A stretch of DNA of 64,000 bases, taken from NCBI GenBank assembly GCA_008711295.1, contig VUYV01000007.1:5232957-5296956 (forward strand), read 5' to 3'. Source of the stretch: Anarhynchus alexandrinus. Its lineage: Eukaryota; Chordata; Aves; Charadriiformes; Charadriidae. Under the pieces are notes generated by a model. It was not told the DNA's origin, did no database searches, and saw only the letters and a program-made list of their open reading frames with translations. Positions 37,100 to 48,450 of the stretch are shown one piece after another; within the stretch, counting starts at the first letter, position 1; each line of letters opens with the position of its first letter. Both the position numbers and the translations under genes were made by a program.

Positions 37100-37370
37100 C
37101 CTCACAGAGAGCCAAAACGCTTATCACAGAGTGTTACATTACATAAGAGATGAGGATTTAAAAACTCTAGCTTTTTCTGGTCTCTGGTCTGATGCCGAGT
37201 ACATTGGCAGCCATCTTCCAACCAGAATATTAGAGGAGATTTGTAACAACATACTGCCAAAGAAGGGTTGTACCAGCTGTCCAGTGCTAAGCTGTAATGA
37301 ATTTTTCTTTCAGCAACTAAACTGCAATTCAGGAACGCTGCAATCTCATGTGCAGTCACTGCCATGAGCT
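37100..37370. other. Segment open on both strands with a splice-acceptor-like start
   Basis: TTTTCTTCTCCTCACAG ends at about 37107 and makes a good splice-acceptor context on the plus strand. The frame that follows stays open for about 86 codons to a stop at 37365-37367 (reading SQNAYHRV..., then ...IRDEDLKTLAFSG...). The minus strand is also open at 37365-37102 (87 codons). I do not recognise either product. No good splice donor (GTAAGT) closes the putative exon, and a second acceptor-like tract sits inside it near 37315. The most likely reading is a chance open segment; a last exon or a worn retrocopy are alternatives. Confidence 0.15.
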
Positions 37371-38074
37371 ACAGTCAGTATCCCAAGTAAAATCTATTTC
37401 TACACAGGTTGGAGGCTTAGCACTATCACAAGCAACTATCAATTTTTGTGAGCGTGCATATATACTTATTTATCTATTGATAAAATACACATATTTACAG
37501 GCATACGCAACATACCTTGATGTCTTGGCAGAAGGAAATCCCAATCTTAGTATTTTTTAGCAACTTCATGAAGTGAAACTTCCTTTTTCTGTTTAAGACA
37601 AAAAAGGGGGAGACACAGTAAGACTTTAAGCTAAAAATGACCTAAAAACATATCAGTGATTTAAATCAAGAGATCCACTTCTTATTACTCTTTGACACTT
37701 TAGGTCTTTTTTTCTTTCTCACCCCTCCCTTTTATTTTTCACCTTTGTTCTCAGTTTCTTTGTTCTCTTTTAATTATAATCCTGTTAAGCCTGGACATCT
37801 CTGTCTATTCTGCTCCAGTCATTCCTTGAATACTAACTAGGAAAAGAGAGCAAGCAGTTTCTTCCGTATGCTCTCAAATGCTAATATCAGAGAAGTGCTG
37901 AATCAAATGACAGTCATGCCACAGCAGTAACTCTAAGCCAGACTGGGATGATTAACTGACTTCCCATACACAGCCTTGCTTTCAAAGAAGAGGGGAGGCC
38001 CCAGAGGAATAAGAAGGGCAAATATCATACCTAACTTCACAAAGCGGTGAAAAGGAAGATACAGACAACTGAAG

Positions 38075-38295
38075 GCAAACTAGTTTAACTTCAGTGCCCA
38101 GAAAAATACTAGAACAAATTATAAGAGAATTAATTTGTCAGTGCCTGGGGAATAAATAAGTGACAAGAAATGGCTGACATTTTTCAAGAATTTATCACGT
38201 CAAACTTGCTTGGTTTCCATCTCTGGCAAGGTAACTTGCCTAATGGATAGAGCAATAGATGTCATACATCTTAAATTTAGTAAGGCTTCTGATCA
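38075..38295 (+). mobile_element. Ancient CR1-like LINE reverse-transcriptase fragment
   Basis: Translating the plus strand gives SLTSVPRKILEQII, RELICQ and, after two frame changes and in-frame stops, FLKNLSRQTCLV, ISGKVTCLMDRAIDVIHL and KFSKASD. These match, in order, the fingers/palm region of CR1-clade reverse transcriptases: SLTSVPGKILEQII, then GF..KSC.TNL, then DKVT...D.G.AVDVIYLDFSKAFD. The last segment contains the first catalytic motif, in which the usual aspartate of LDFSKAFD reads LKFSKASD, so a key residue is lost. It is far more diverged than the CR1 copy at 29216 and is from an older wave of insertion. The downstream part of the polymerase is not recognisable; the sequence breaks into unrelated DNA near 38295. 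Confidence 0.8.
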
Positions 38296-41200
38296 ATAAT
38301 TCCTACACAGCAGCATAGATTATTGAAGCTGTTGTTGAAGGGTTTATGCTGCAGATACTGCTTGATGTGGACCTGGACATGCCACTGTCTGGCATCCAGG
38401 TGCTGCCTTCACCAGGCCAATCTTCACCAGGTGCCCTCAAGTAGAGCTCCTCAGGGAAGGGTGCTTTAGGGGAACACATAGAGTACCAAATTCCTCTGGT
38501 GGGCCACCGACAGCCCATGTGCATTTTCCCACCCAGCATTCAGTTACTGTAAGCAGGAAGGGCATTAGCTGAATAAACCTGCTCCAAGAGCAGTCATGTG
38601 TTCAGTGGGCCATAGAGGGCTTGTCTGGGCATAAACTGTAAAACTGACGCAACATTAGACAGGTAACTAATAAGCACTTTGGAAAAAAGGGTTATCAGTG
38701 AGCTAATAAAATAGACAAATACTCCAAAGTTTATCAAATCTGTTAAAAAGACAAATGCAAACAGCTTAATATTGCAAGGAAACTTCAAACACACTAATAC
38801 AACATGAGGAGAAGTTGAGTAGGCAGGAGAAATTCAGGAAAGGATGACAGAGGGGACCACAAACAGAACAAATTCATATTGTGATGTAATTTTCACTTCT
38901 CAGGTCGATGCTCTGACAGGATCTGGAACCTTGATCTTTTCCTACATACCCCTAGTCCTCCAGCCCAGGATCACAACTTTTACTTATGGAACATTTACTG
39001 ATGAAAACGTAATTGCTGGCTGCCAGGATGCAATCACAGATGAACAGTAATTTTGAGAATCTGGAGTTTTGGACTTTCTTTCCTGCAGGAGCACTAATGG
39101 AGAATTTGGCACCTTAGCCCTCAGTTGCTCCTATTTAATGAAATACTTCTCCAGTAATCCCAGGAAAAAAGGTTTTTCCTTCTGTGATAATTGGAACATC
39201 TGTTACAGAGGCTTTGGGGGAATTGATTCAAAATTAATAAATAGATTAATTAGTTTGCTTAGTTAGGTATACCATGTTGAGTGTTATGCTGTAAGTACCA
39301 CCTCAATACTCTTATCATAAGGTTTCCTACTGTTGTTTTACAGTGGATTATAAGCTACTTGAGGCAGGGCCCAACTCATGATCTTATGTTGCTGTCTCTA
39401 CCACTGTGGAACACTGCCCAGGACTAACACATTAAGTTGCTACTCCGATACAAACAATAAAATAACTATAATAATTTGTCTACCAAAAGCGCTCTCAGCT
39501 GTTAGAGAGAAGAGCTGATACAACACAACACTGATGAAACTAAATGAGGCATTTTTGTAATCACCTTGCCTCTATAACTCTTACAGATTAAGCTCAGTAC
39601 TCCTGCATTTAATTCCCAACACTGAAAGGCAAAACTAAAATCCCCAAATATTGCTGTCATTGTAACAAAACAAATCACTCACTCAATCTTGTTAAAGTTC
39701 TTCAAACTATTCCCAAAGTTAAACTGAGTAGAGCTGCTGTGCTGAGAGGAATTTGACCCACAGCACAGTATGATGCCAGCATATTTATACATTCATTTCC
39801 AGCATGTAGCAGGTTTTGTGATTTGTAAGCTTTATATTCCCCATAAAGATGCAACTTAATGTGACTCTGTAATGCTTTTCACTTAACTTATACTGAGATA
39901 GCTCAGAGTGTATCTAAAATGTTACATAATCATTTCCAAGTTCTTATTCTATTCCCTCTTCTTGGCATTTAGCAAATGATATTTTTGTTCATGTAAGTCA
40001 CATTCTTCCCAGCTATGGAGTCTTTTCACAAAAATCAAATTAATCTTACACAAAAATCAGATTCTTAGTATGAATATGTCCAATTTCATTGAATTTTTTT
40101 ATCGCTTTAAGCTCATAGGGCAAGCCGGTGAAATATAACTGAAATGTCAAATGAAACGTATGGCAAAGCGATTAGGAAGAAACTTTTAGCATTTGTTACA
40201 GATTAATATGTTAATTACAGCACGTATTGTGGAAAAAGATTAAGTATCACCAAAGTAAATTTATTTTTAACCAGCTTTATTCCTCACACTTCATAAATTA
40301 ACCAGCAGAATACATAATGGAGGAGAATTCAGACACTGAGATTGCTAGAAATTATGCAAAACTCCAAAGCATACAAGGTTGCAATACAGATAACGTCTTT
40401 GCTTTAAAATAAGCACTTCATCAAAGTGAATTATGCTTCTTCTTAAATACCTATTTTCATAGACTACTTGCAGGTATCTCTAAAATACTTTGCCACAATG
40501 ACAATGCCCAAACTGATGGATATTTTAAACTCTATTTTTGTCAGGCAACATATTAAGAAAGACTAAATGTTGATTCTAAGCATAACAATGCAAAACCCCA
40601 TCTGACATTAAAAAAATTGCTGAGAGAAATAGCTGCACTTGTAAAAATAACAAAAGACTACAATGTAATGCAACACTGAATCTTTAAACAGAACAGCAAA
40701 TGCCGTGAGATGTTGATGGTTGCATGAATTTCTCATTCATTCTTGAATTTATATCTATATGCAATGTGAAAAAAACTTCCAAAACAGAATCTAAAACAAC
40801 AGCCATAATGAAGACTTCGGGAGTTTTGCCATGGATTTCAGAAAAAGTAGGGGTTTGAGCTATTTTCAGAAAGTTATATGGATTCAATGGCCACCAAAGT
40901 CAGCAGAAGTTTTGCCTTTATTTTCAGTTGGTTTGAAGACAGGCTTATGCAGAACATGGGATGGGAACCATTTGCAGCCTGATCCTCCTCAAAGGCACCA
41001 CTTTTGCGTATCTCTGTATAGCTTGTCTACTGTATCATCAAAACACAATCTTCATGTTGACATACTCCTTGGGAAAAACCAGTAGAGATACGGGAAATAC
41101 AACCACTGTGTAATTTATAGAGCAACTAACGTAATTTACATTAATACTAATGTTGTATGGTGTAGGGTTAACTCGTGTTCTGGGCAACTTTCCAAATATT

Positions 41201-42979
41201 TTGACACATTGAGGCTGACAACTTCCTCCTGGTATAAAGCATTATTTTTAAAACGAGAAAAAGAAAGGAGATATGCCAAATTACAGGTCCACCTGTCAAG
41301 AATAATCCTACATCTATTGACATGTATAAGCATTCAGCTTAACAAAATAACAGCAAATTCCAAGCTCATTAATGCCGTGATTGGTAATTACTCTAGTAAA
41401 GAATGATGCCCCTATCATTTTGAAGATTTAGAAGACTATTTGTAACTTTTTTTGTGGAAAGCCCCTTGTTTGATTGCCTGTTAAAGATTAATTCTACTTT
41501 ATTTTGGGGCCAGACTTGTAATCAAAATGTACAGGTTTCCCATCTGGAGGCATACCAAGATAATGAGACCTGACAGGAATATCATTTTACTACTATTTGG
41601 GGATCTGTTCCCTAGCAAAACACCAGAGCAATCAAAATCTGTAATCTGAGTTCTAAGATACTACTAGGCCATCCCTCTCTCTCAGGAAGGCATTCCGTAT
41701 GTGAAGGGAGTATATCGTTGCTAATTTTGTTAATTCTGTTTACTGTTTTTTAGAACTCTAGGCTGAATCAGGATCCTTTTGCTCTCTATGCTTTTTAGCA
41801 CATATAACAACACGTCAAAAATCTTAATCAAACGAGAATTTTCCCGCAGTTTACAAAATAAGGAGAACAGAAAACCCAAGAGAAATTCTGCCTCACCTTG
41901 GTTGTTCCTGTGAAAGACGCGGAAAGAGACAGACACTGGTGATAAGTTAATGTTATCGTAATCGCAATTCAAGAAGTGCAATTACAATTCATTAAAGCAT
42001 TGTTAGACCATCATGAAAAAGACATGACACCTGGTTTAATGTTCATTAAATGAACAGCAGAGAGTCTCAAAAACTTCAAAAAACTTTGGTTCAGGCTCAC
42101 AGAAGTCCTGCCGATGGCACTCCCTTTGGTACATCTTCTCCCTATTGCTTTGCTTCTCTTCAAATAGCCCATTTGTAACACGCTGCTCTCACAAATGACC
42201 TATATCCTCATTGGACCTCTGCAAAGCTGACAATCAAATCTGTTCTTGGCCGCTTCAGCTGCACCCTCTGGAGTTTCAAATTGCTGAATAACTCTCAACA
42301 TATCTGGAAAACCATTAAAGATCAATCCCCTTAGCTTATTGCAAGCATATCAGGAGTTATTCATTCTTAAAGTCTATAAACCTAATGGTTTTCTCAGACA
42401 TACAGCTAGTCTCTACTGTGCCTGTAGGAATTGAGACGTATGTTGGTCATTCTCTACAGGTGGCCCTTTCATAAAGCGTTATGAGAAAATCCAAGTCGCT
42501 CTATGTAGAACGTGAGGCCAGGCAGGTTGTTAAGAAGTAGGACTGCCAAATGCAGTTGGAAGAGAAACTGTTGTATCTTCATTAAAACATATTTTCAGCT
42601 TTCATTTCCAACTCAGTCATGTGTTTAAGGAGCCTTTGACTGATTCTCCCTTCCACTGAAAGCAGGCAAAACTAACAACTTTCATAAGTTGCTTATATCC
42701 TCATAGATTTTTTAAATTGAAATGCAACTCCCACAGCACCTCATTAGTTCATTGAATGTTGTATTAGTTTAATTTACTGAAGGTTTTTCTTTGCACCTGC
42801 CTCACACATTTACCCCATTAAGCATGTGCAGATTATCAGATAACTGCTCAATTAAACTAAACTATTGTTCAAATTGAATATTTCATTATATTAACATGGT
42901 AAAAAGCTACTTGGCATGTGTTAGCAAACATGGCTTGCTTCACTGAAACATATTTTCAGATTACACTGTGACACTCAGA
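38296..42979. other. Anonymous non-coding DNA
   Basis: Directly after the CR1-like scrap, 38310-38560 is GC-richer with a 78-codon minus-strand open frame (38539-38303) that has no domain. It may be an insertion that interrupted the old LINE. The rest is AT-rich with no gene. A 15-bp palindrome GTTCATTAAATGAAC (7-bp arms) is at 42041-42055. The stretch 40110-40270 looks like possible conserved non-coding DNA, unproven. Confidence 0.45.
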
Positions 42980-43040
42980 CACTTCAGCCCGCTAAAGTCA
43001 ATGGAAAAACCTCCAATCAACTCCAATGGCCTTTGGATAA
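42980..43040. repeat. Relic of an ancient dispersed amniote repeat
   Basis: AAAGTCAATGGAAAAACCTC, then AACTCCAATGGCCTTTGGAT, follows a widespread worn repeat that I recall from reptile and bird DNA (GAAGTCAATGG...AAACTCCCATTGACTTCAATGG..CTTTGGAT). The repeat is internally near-symmetric, so strand is not assigned. I cannot name the family. Confidence 0.4.
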
Positions 43041-46000
43041 ATTTTTAAATTAGGTGACGTTTCTTTAAGATTACTTCTCTAAGGGAAGCTTATTAAAAAC
43101 GGATTCATATTCATCTGGTAACCTTTGTCTTTGCCTGGTTTCCTATATCCAAAGCTCTAAAGATACACCCAAAATTCAAAGTAGAACTAATCAAAACTGA
43201 AGAGTTTTGCCCCATTTCATTACTTGGGTTTTGTTTGAAACTCAGTACTACTTTGTAGACTTTAATGAACCTTTTGGTTCAGAGGCAAACTCAGGCTGAC
43301 TCATACATTACGTGCTTCAGCTGGAATATCTCGGAGAGAGCTATTCTTGGCAACAAGGGAAGCTCATTTTCCTGCAGAAAACCGGGAAAGCTGTAGGGAG
43401 TACAATTTAAATTGTGGCAGATTTTTTTATTCTCTGATGGTTAAATTCTGTCATCCTCATTCACATTGAACAGTGGCTTAATTTGAATTTAGCCAAGCGA
43501 TTCAATGGGGAAGCATTTGCAAGTAAAATATTATTCTATACAATTACTGTATTGCAGCAAGGTCAGGAAGCCTCATCATAAACAGCTCCCCAGTACACTA
43601 ATTCCAGACCTAGAGAGTTTTAAAAAAGGCAACAGATGAATAGATAAGTGTACCTATAGTCATTGCACAACACGCAACCTCACTCTGCTCCTCTTCCATA
43701 CCAAACTAAGCTTGCCCTCCCCGACAACGATTCAATCAGATATCATGTAGTTATCTTACCGCTGAGTCAGAGCAAAAGCAGACAGTGCTGTTCGGCATGA
43801 CGGGTAGCCGTCTCGGCACACTGCATGCCGACTTTCTGTAGGGACTGGGAGGAAATTATTTCCTCTCTGCTGCCTCACTCCCAGTTGGGCTACAAGGCTG
43901 GATTATATTTAATCGCCATCTAATAGTACATCCTAAACCTTGCACCCTCATTATGCACTCTCACTTGAGCTGACGTGGTTTAATCAGCTGTCTTGTTTTA
44001 AAAGGTACTTCACTAAATCAGTGCAAAAAATCCTGTGCAGCCTACTACAGTTTCATGAAGGCCCATACAGCAATTATGAAACAGCAACATCTTCTTCACT
44101 GTTTATCCCATATAACTTAGCACTTGCAGGGCATGTAAGACACAAGGAAAATAGAGTAACCCACCTCACTGTAGCTTCGTTTAATTTCTCAACAAAGCAA
44201 ACTTGCACCCCAGCCTCTTACTTTTCAGATACTCTTATTTGACCCAGCACAAACCACAGTAGTGTAGAAGCAGAGTTGTACTGGCTAATAAGTCCACCCC
44301 CAAAAAAAATAAAAATCTCTGTTTTGATAAAGCAAAAAAACCCCAAACCAGTATCTCAATATCTCAATTAAGTTTTTTGCCAAATCTGAGAAGACATAAA
44401 ATATACATAAACCCTTCATCCAACATCATGCACCAAATCTGACTGCTTCTTAGGAAAAACAAAAAGAGAATTCACTTGTCTCTAAAAAGGACCCTTCTTC
44501 AGCTTCCACTACTACTGGTGCAGGGCTTTCTCTCACACTATTTGTTCTTGTTGCCAGGTGACTGGCACTACCAGCTAGCTTGCAGAGATAGATTTAAGAC
44601 CCTCTTTATTCAACAAGTTTTGCTGGATTGCTGGAAATTAATTACTAGAATTACCACATAAATTAAATATATCAAAACAGAAGTTTGTCAGTAAAATGAA
44701 AGAGACACTGTAATGTACTGTACTACTATAGCTAACTGAATGGGATAAGGTCTAAATAGCTGCTGCAATCTTTCTCTTGGTGAAAAAAAAACAAACCCTT
44801 CCAGGTTATTATCAACAGAAATTGTCCCATTAAAGATAAGGAGGCTATCAGCATGGACAAAATTAGCAGGATTTGTCTCCCAAATGACAGGCTGATTAAA
44901 TAGCTTTCCCTTGAGGGACAGCAGTGAAGAATTTTACCTACCTATCAGCAGACCTATGAATGCACATAACTAGTTAGTGAGTTGATATAATTGAACACGG
45001 TGATGTGCTAGTTACAAAAAAGCCCTTCTTCTGCACTAACAGAACAAAACCTACAAAGCACTTCTTCATTCAAGCATCATGACTAGAGCCTGCCCCTGAC
45101 TAAATTCTTGTGCAGGCACATATCTGTTCTTGTCCATAGATCTGCAACAATTCAAGTACCTTTGAGGTTACAGACATGTGTGGCAGCCTGGGGAGCTGTC
45201 CCCAGGGTAACTGGTTCAGTAAACCTCTGTGGCTGAATACATTTGTTTAATGTATTGCCAGTCCAAAATTATTACACAATCACTGCAGATTTGCCTTAGC
45301 CTCTGATGATCCATGAGCATACCTGAAGGCAGGTAATTAAGAATCTAAATGAGAATTTTTATTTCTGGCAGTTAATTTTAGTCCGAGTTGACAGAGGATG
45401 TGTTGCAGAGCTAAAAAGAAAAAATAAAATAAACAGTCCCTGTGAGTGAGCTAGCAGAAAATCCCTAACTGAATTTTTGAGGATGGCATTGTTGTAACTT
45501 CTACAGAAATCCCTGTTACAACAGCTAAAAAACAAAGAAGAAAAAAAAAGTCAGATATAGCATTAGCATTGCTAAAAACGGAATTATTACAGAAGTATGT
45601 GTTATCATTCTTCACCTTAGCCTTCCTCTTGATTAATCTACCTTTTCTTATTACTTCTACACTGCAAAGTCTCCAAGTCACTTATCATGTGTTTGTCCAG
45701 GATATAACAGAGTGAAGACCAGATCTGTTTGTCATCTTCCAGTAATGCAATGCAGACAATAGAAGCAATAAGGAATAAAATTCCATCAGGAGTGGCTGCG
45801 GTACAGAATTAGAGATATAGCAACATATCCCTTTGCACAAAAGTTACTTAAAGTAATACAAATAACATGGAAACCACTGGTGAATGTTATTACTGGATAT
45901 ATTTTTTGTGTATAAAGAGAATATAACCCTGAGTTTTTCCCTTGCCATTCAAATAAAGATGATGCTTTAACCCCGATAAAATTAAGAATTAATTCAGCCA

Positions 46001-47784
46001 CAGCTCTGAAGCAAGCATATAACTTTTTAAAAAACATGGAATCCTCCTACTTAAGTCATTCTTTTTTACCTAGAAATGGCATTTTGTCTTTGAACCCTGA
46101 CTGTTCCTATTGACTTAATCAGTGGGTCTTGTGGGAGACAAAGGATGAAGCTGTGGCCAAGGGGCGTTCAGATTGAGAAAGAATAAGAACAGAAGAAACA
46201 GAATTTATCCTTTGAAAGCTAAAGATGCTTGACAGTCTTAGAGTCTTTTATTTGCAAAAAGAAACTGAAAATTTTAAACTGATGACAATCAAGGAGAGCT
46301 TGCAAACTTACACCCCTTGCTGCAGTTCAGCTGGCATCAGGAGAACAACAGGATATAGGGAACCGGACTCCAATTCCTAGAGCTCAAAAAGACCCTTGAC
46401 TTCGCTGCAGTCAAACCTAGATGTGAACGTGCAAGCAGTTTCTATCTGGAGCAGGGATTGATACAATGGAAATATGAAAGTAACTATAATACATGACTTT
46501 TGATGAAAACTAGGAGTTCATCCATCGAGTGCTTCCTTCAGAATCCACTCACATAGGTCCTGTACTGTTTTTATTGTCTGACATCCATTATGTTTTAGGG
46601 ATTTGGGTCTCAAAATGCGTTTTTGAGCCTACAGTGCTAGAATCAGGTCCCTAACAAGCAAGGCTAGAGAAACACCCAAATGCTAAACCATTTCCGTTTC
46701 ATACTTGCATATAATTAACTTTTATCAGATCTAGGCTTGTTTGGAGTTTTACCACTTATAATATAATCTGTTAACTGCTGATTAAATTATTAAATTTTTT
46801 TTTAAAGCAAAATGTTTTTGCTTTAGCATAAAGTTTTTAACATTAATGGATCCTGGCAAATTTTTTTCAAACCACTTAAGAAAACAAGCTGTTCTGAAGG
46901 TTTTTGGGATGTCAACATCTCAAACTCCCCTTTTACACGCATCTGTTTTAAAAGAACACTCTCACCATCTGTGGATCTGCAACTCAGATCTTGTGGACCT
47001 TTCAGAAATGGGGAACAAAGATCTGTTACTATTCAGAGTAGGCCAAATCTGGGTAAATCATTCAGTTTCACACTGTAACACCAGAATTCCCAGAGGAGTT
47101 TGATTATCAACTTCAGAGAGACCAGCATGAGGCATTTGGATAGGTCTTACACCCAAGTTGTACAGCAGAAGGCCAGGACTTAACCGCGGTAGCCTTACAG
47201 CTATAAAATACATTACCACACACATGATGTGCTACATACAAGATAAAGATAATCCACGTCATCAGAACTTCATACTTCATAAAGCACAGAGATGCAGTGT
47301 GAAAGACAGTAGGGACAACTCACTGTTTTCCTTTTTTCTTAAGTATCTGACTTCACTAAACTGGGAAGCCTAATAACAAATTTAAGTAATGAAAGAACTA
47401 TTTTGGAATTCAGTGAACAGAAAAGCCTTGAAAGGGAAATGCTACTTTCAAATGTTTACAGTTTCTTTGGAGAATGCTTTCTCCCTCCCACTGTCTCGAG
47501 AATATGCGTTATGTCCAACTCCCACAGTCAAATACTGCACAAAGTTCAGAATCTTCATGATGAGATAAGGATATTTTTGTGTACTTTCTTAAAAAAATTA
47601 TTCCTTTCTAACACTTATACTTTTACTACCCTGTCAATTCCTCTATATGGTACCAGGGAAAAGAATGGTGGGAAATAGCAAAAAGGCAGGATCAACACAA
47701 AACAAAAAGTCAGCTGCGTGGGATTAGGAATCTCATGAAGATGACCAGAGTCAAGGGAAGAAACAGAGAGCAATTAAATTAACA
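43041..47784. other. Anonymous AT-rich non-coding DNA
   Basis: No gene recognised. Open frames at 43940-44242 (100 codons) and 47403-47678 (91 codons) lack domains. At 46100-46138 CCTATTGACTTAATCAGTGG followed by GTCTTGTGGGAG is another probable scrap of the repeat at 42980. The stretch 44800-44930 has the even composition of possible conserved non-coding DNA. Confidence 0.45.
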
Positions 47785-48450
47785 TCACATATTTATGTTG
47801 CAGTATTTTGTAAGAATGCTAGCCAGGATCCATGTTTTGTTCCACCTAAAATTATAGAGGTGGCAGGAAGAGATCACACACGCTGCTCTGCTCTGAATGA
47901 GATATGCAACTAGCCCGAAAAGATGAAAAGTCTTGCAACCATAAGAAAGAGTGGACATTTTATTGCTGTTACTGAGATCTAGAAGGCAACAGCTGTTCCT
48001 TCTTTCTGCATACTTTTCTATCATCTCTTCCCAGCTGGAATCAGAAAACAACAGGCCACATTCCTTGGAGACCGAATGCTTCTGTCCATTTTCATTCTTT
48101 CTAGTGTGCCACTCGTCTTTACTACTGAGGCCTTTCCAGAGGCACATCGGGCCCAAAGCAGGTAGTAGCAAAAATCTCATAAGAAAGCTGGGAGCTTCTT
48201 ACAAGTTTTCCAGCCCAGTCTGGCAAATGCAAGAGTTTCTGATAATCATCAAAACAGTTGGATGCTTTCTGAAGCTTATCTGAGCCAAACAGAACCTCAG
48301 GCCCTTCTGAGGTTTGTCCTCCATTGGTTTGAATAGGCTTCAGACAGTCATTGTATTGTATTTTGAAAGTGATTTTCTTTGTTGTGCTCAGAGCAATAGC
48401 CAACGGCGTAAGGAGACTGCACTTTGCCATATCACCCATGCTCATATGTT
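47785..48450 (-). other. Overlapping open frames of unknown nature
   Basis: On the minus strand 48445-48122 (107 codons) and 48180-47785 (131 codons) are open and overlap by 59 bases in different frames. The plus strand is open at 47951-48283. The first minus frame has a balanced amino-acid composition (segments such as KKITFKIQYNDCLKP and FDDYQKLLHLPDWAGK) and no low-complexity bias, which is why I list it. An AATAAA lies on the minus strand near 47960. No family is recognised, no splice sites are convincing and no Kozak-like start is clear. It may be a worn retrocopy or element, or simply an open stretch by chance. Confidence 0.15.

Larger units (their letters stand above)
29839..38074. other. 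Anonymous AT-rich non-coding DNA
   Basis: About 8 kb without a recognised gene. Open frames at 35238-35606 (122 codons), 35757-36074 (105 codons) and 32561-32839 have no domain or plausible exon context. The interval 35790-36080 is GC-richer and open in several frames at once. A CAAA microsatellite at 32251-32284 is listed separately. Segment 37100-37370 is listed separately because both strands are open there. Confidence 0.5.
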
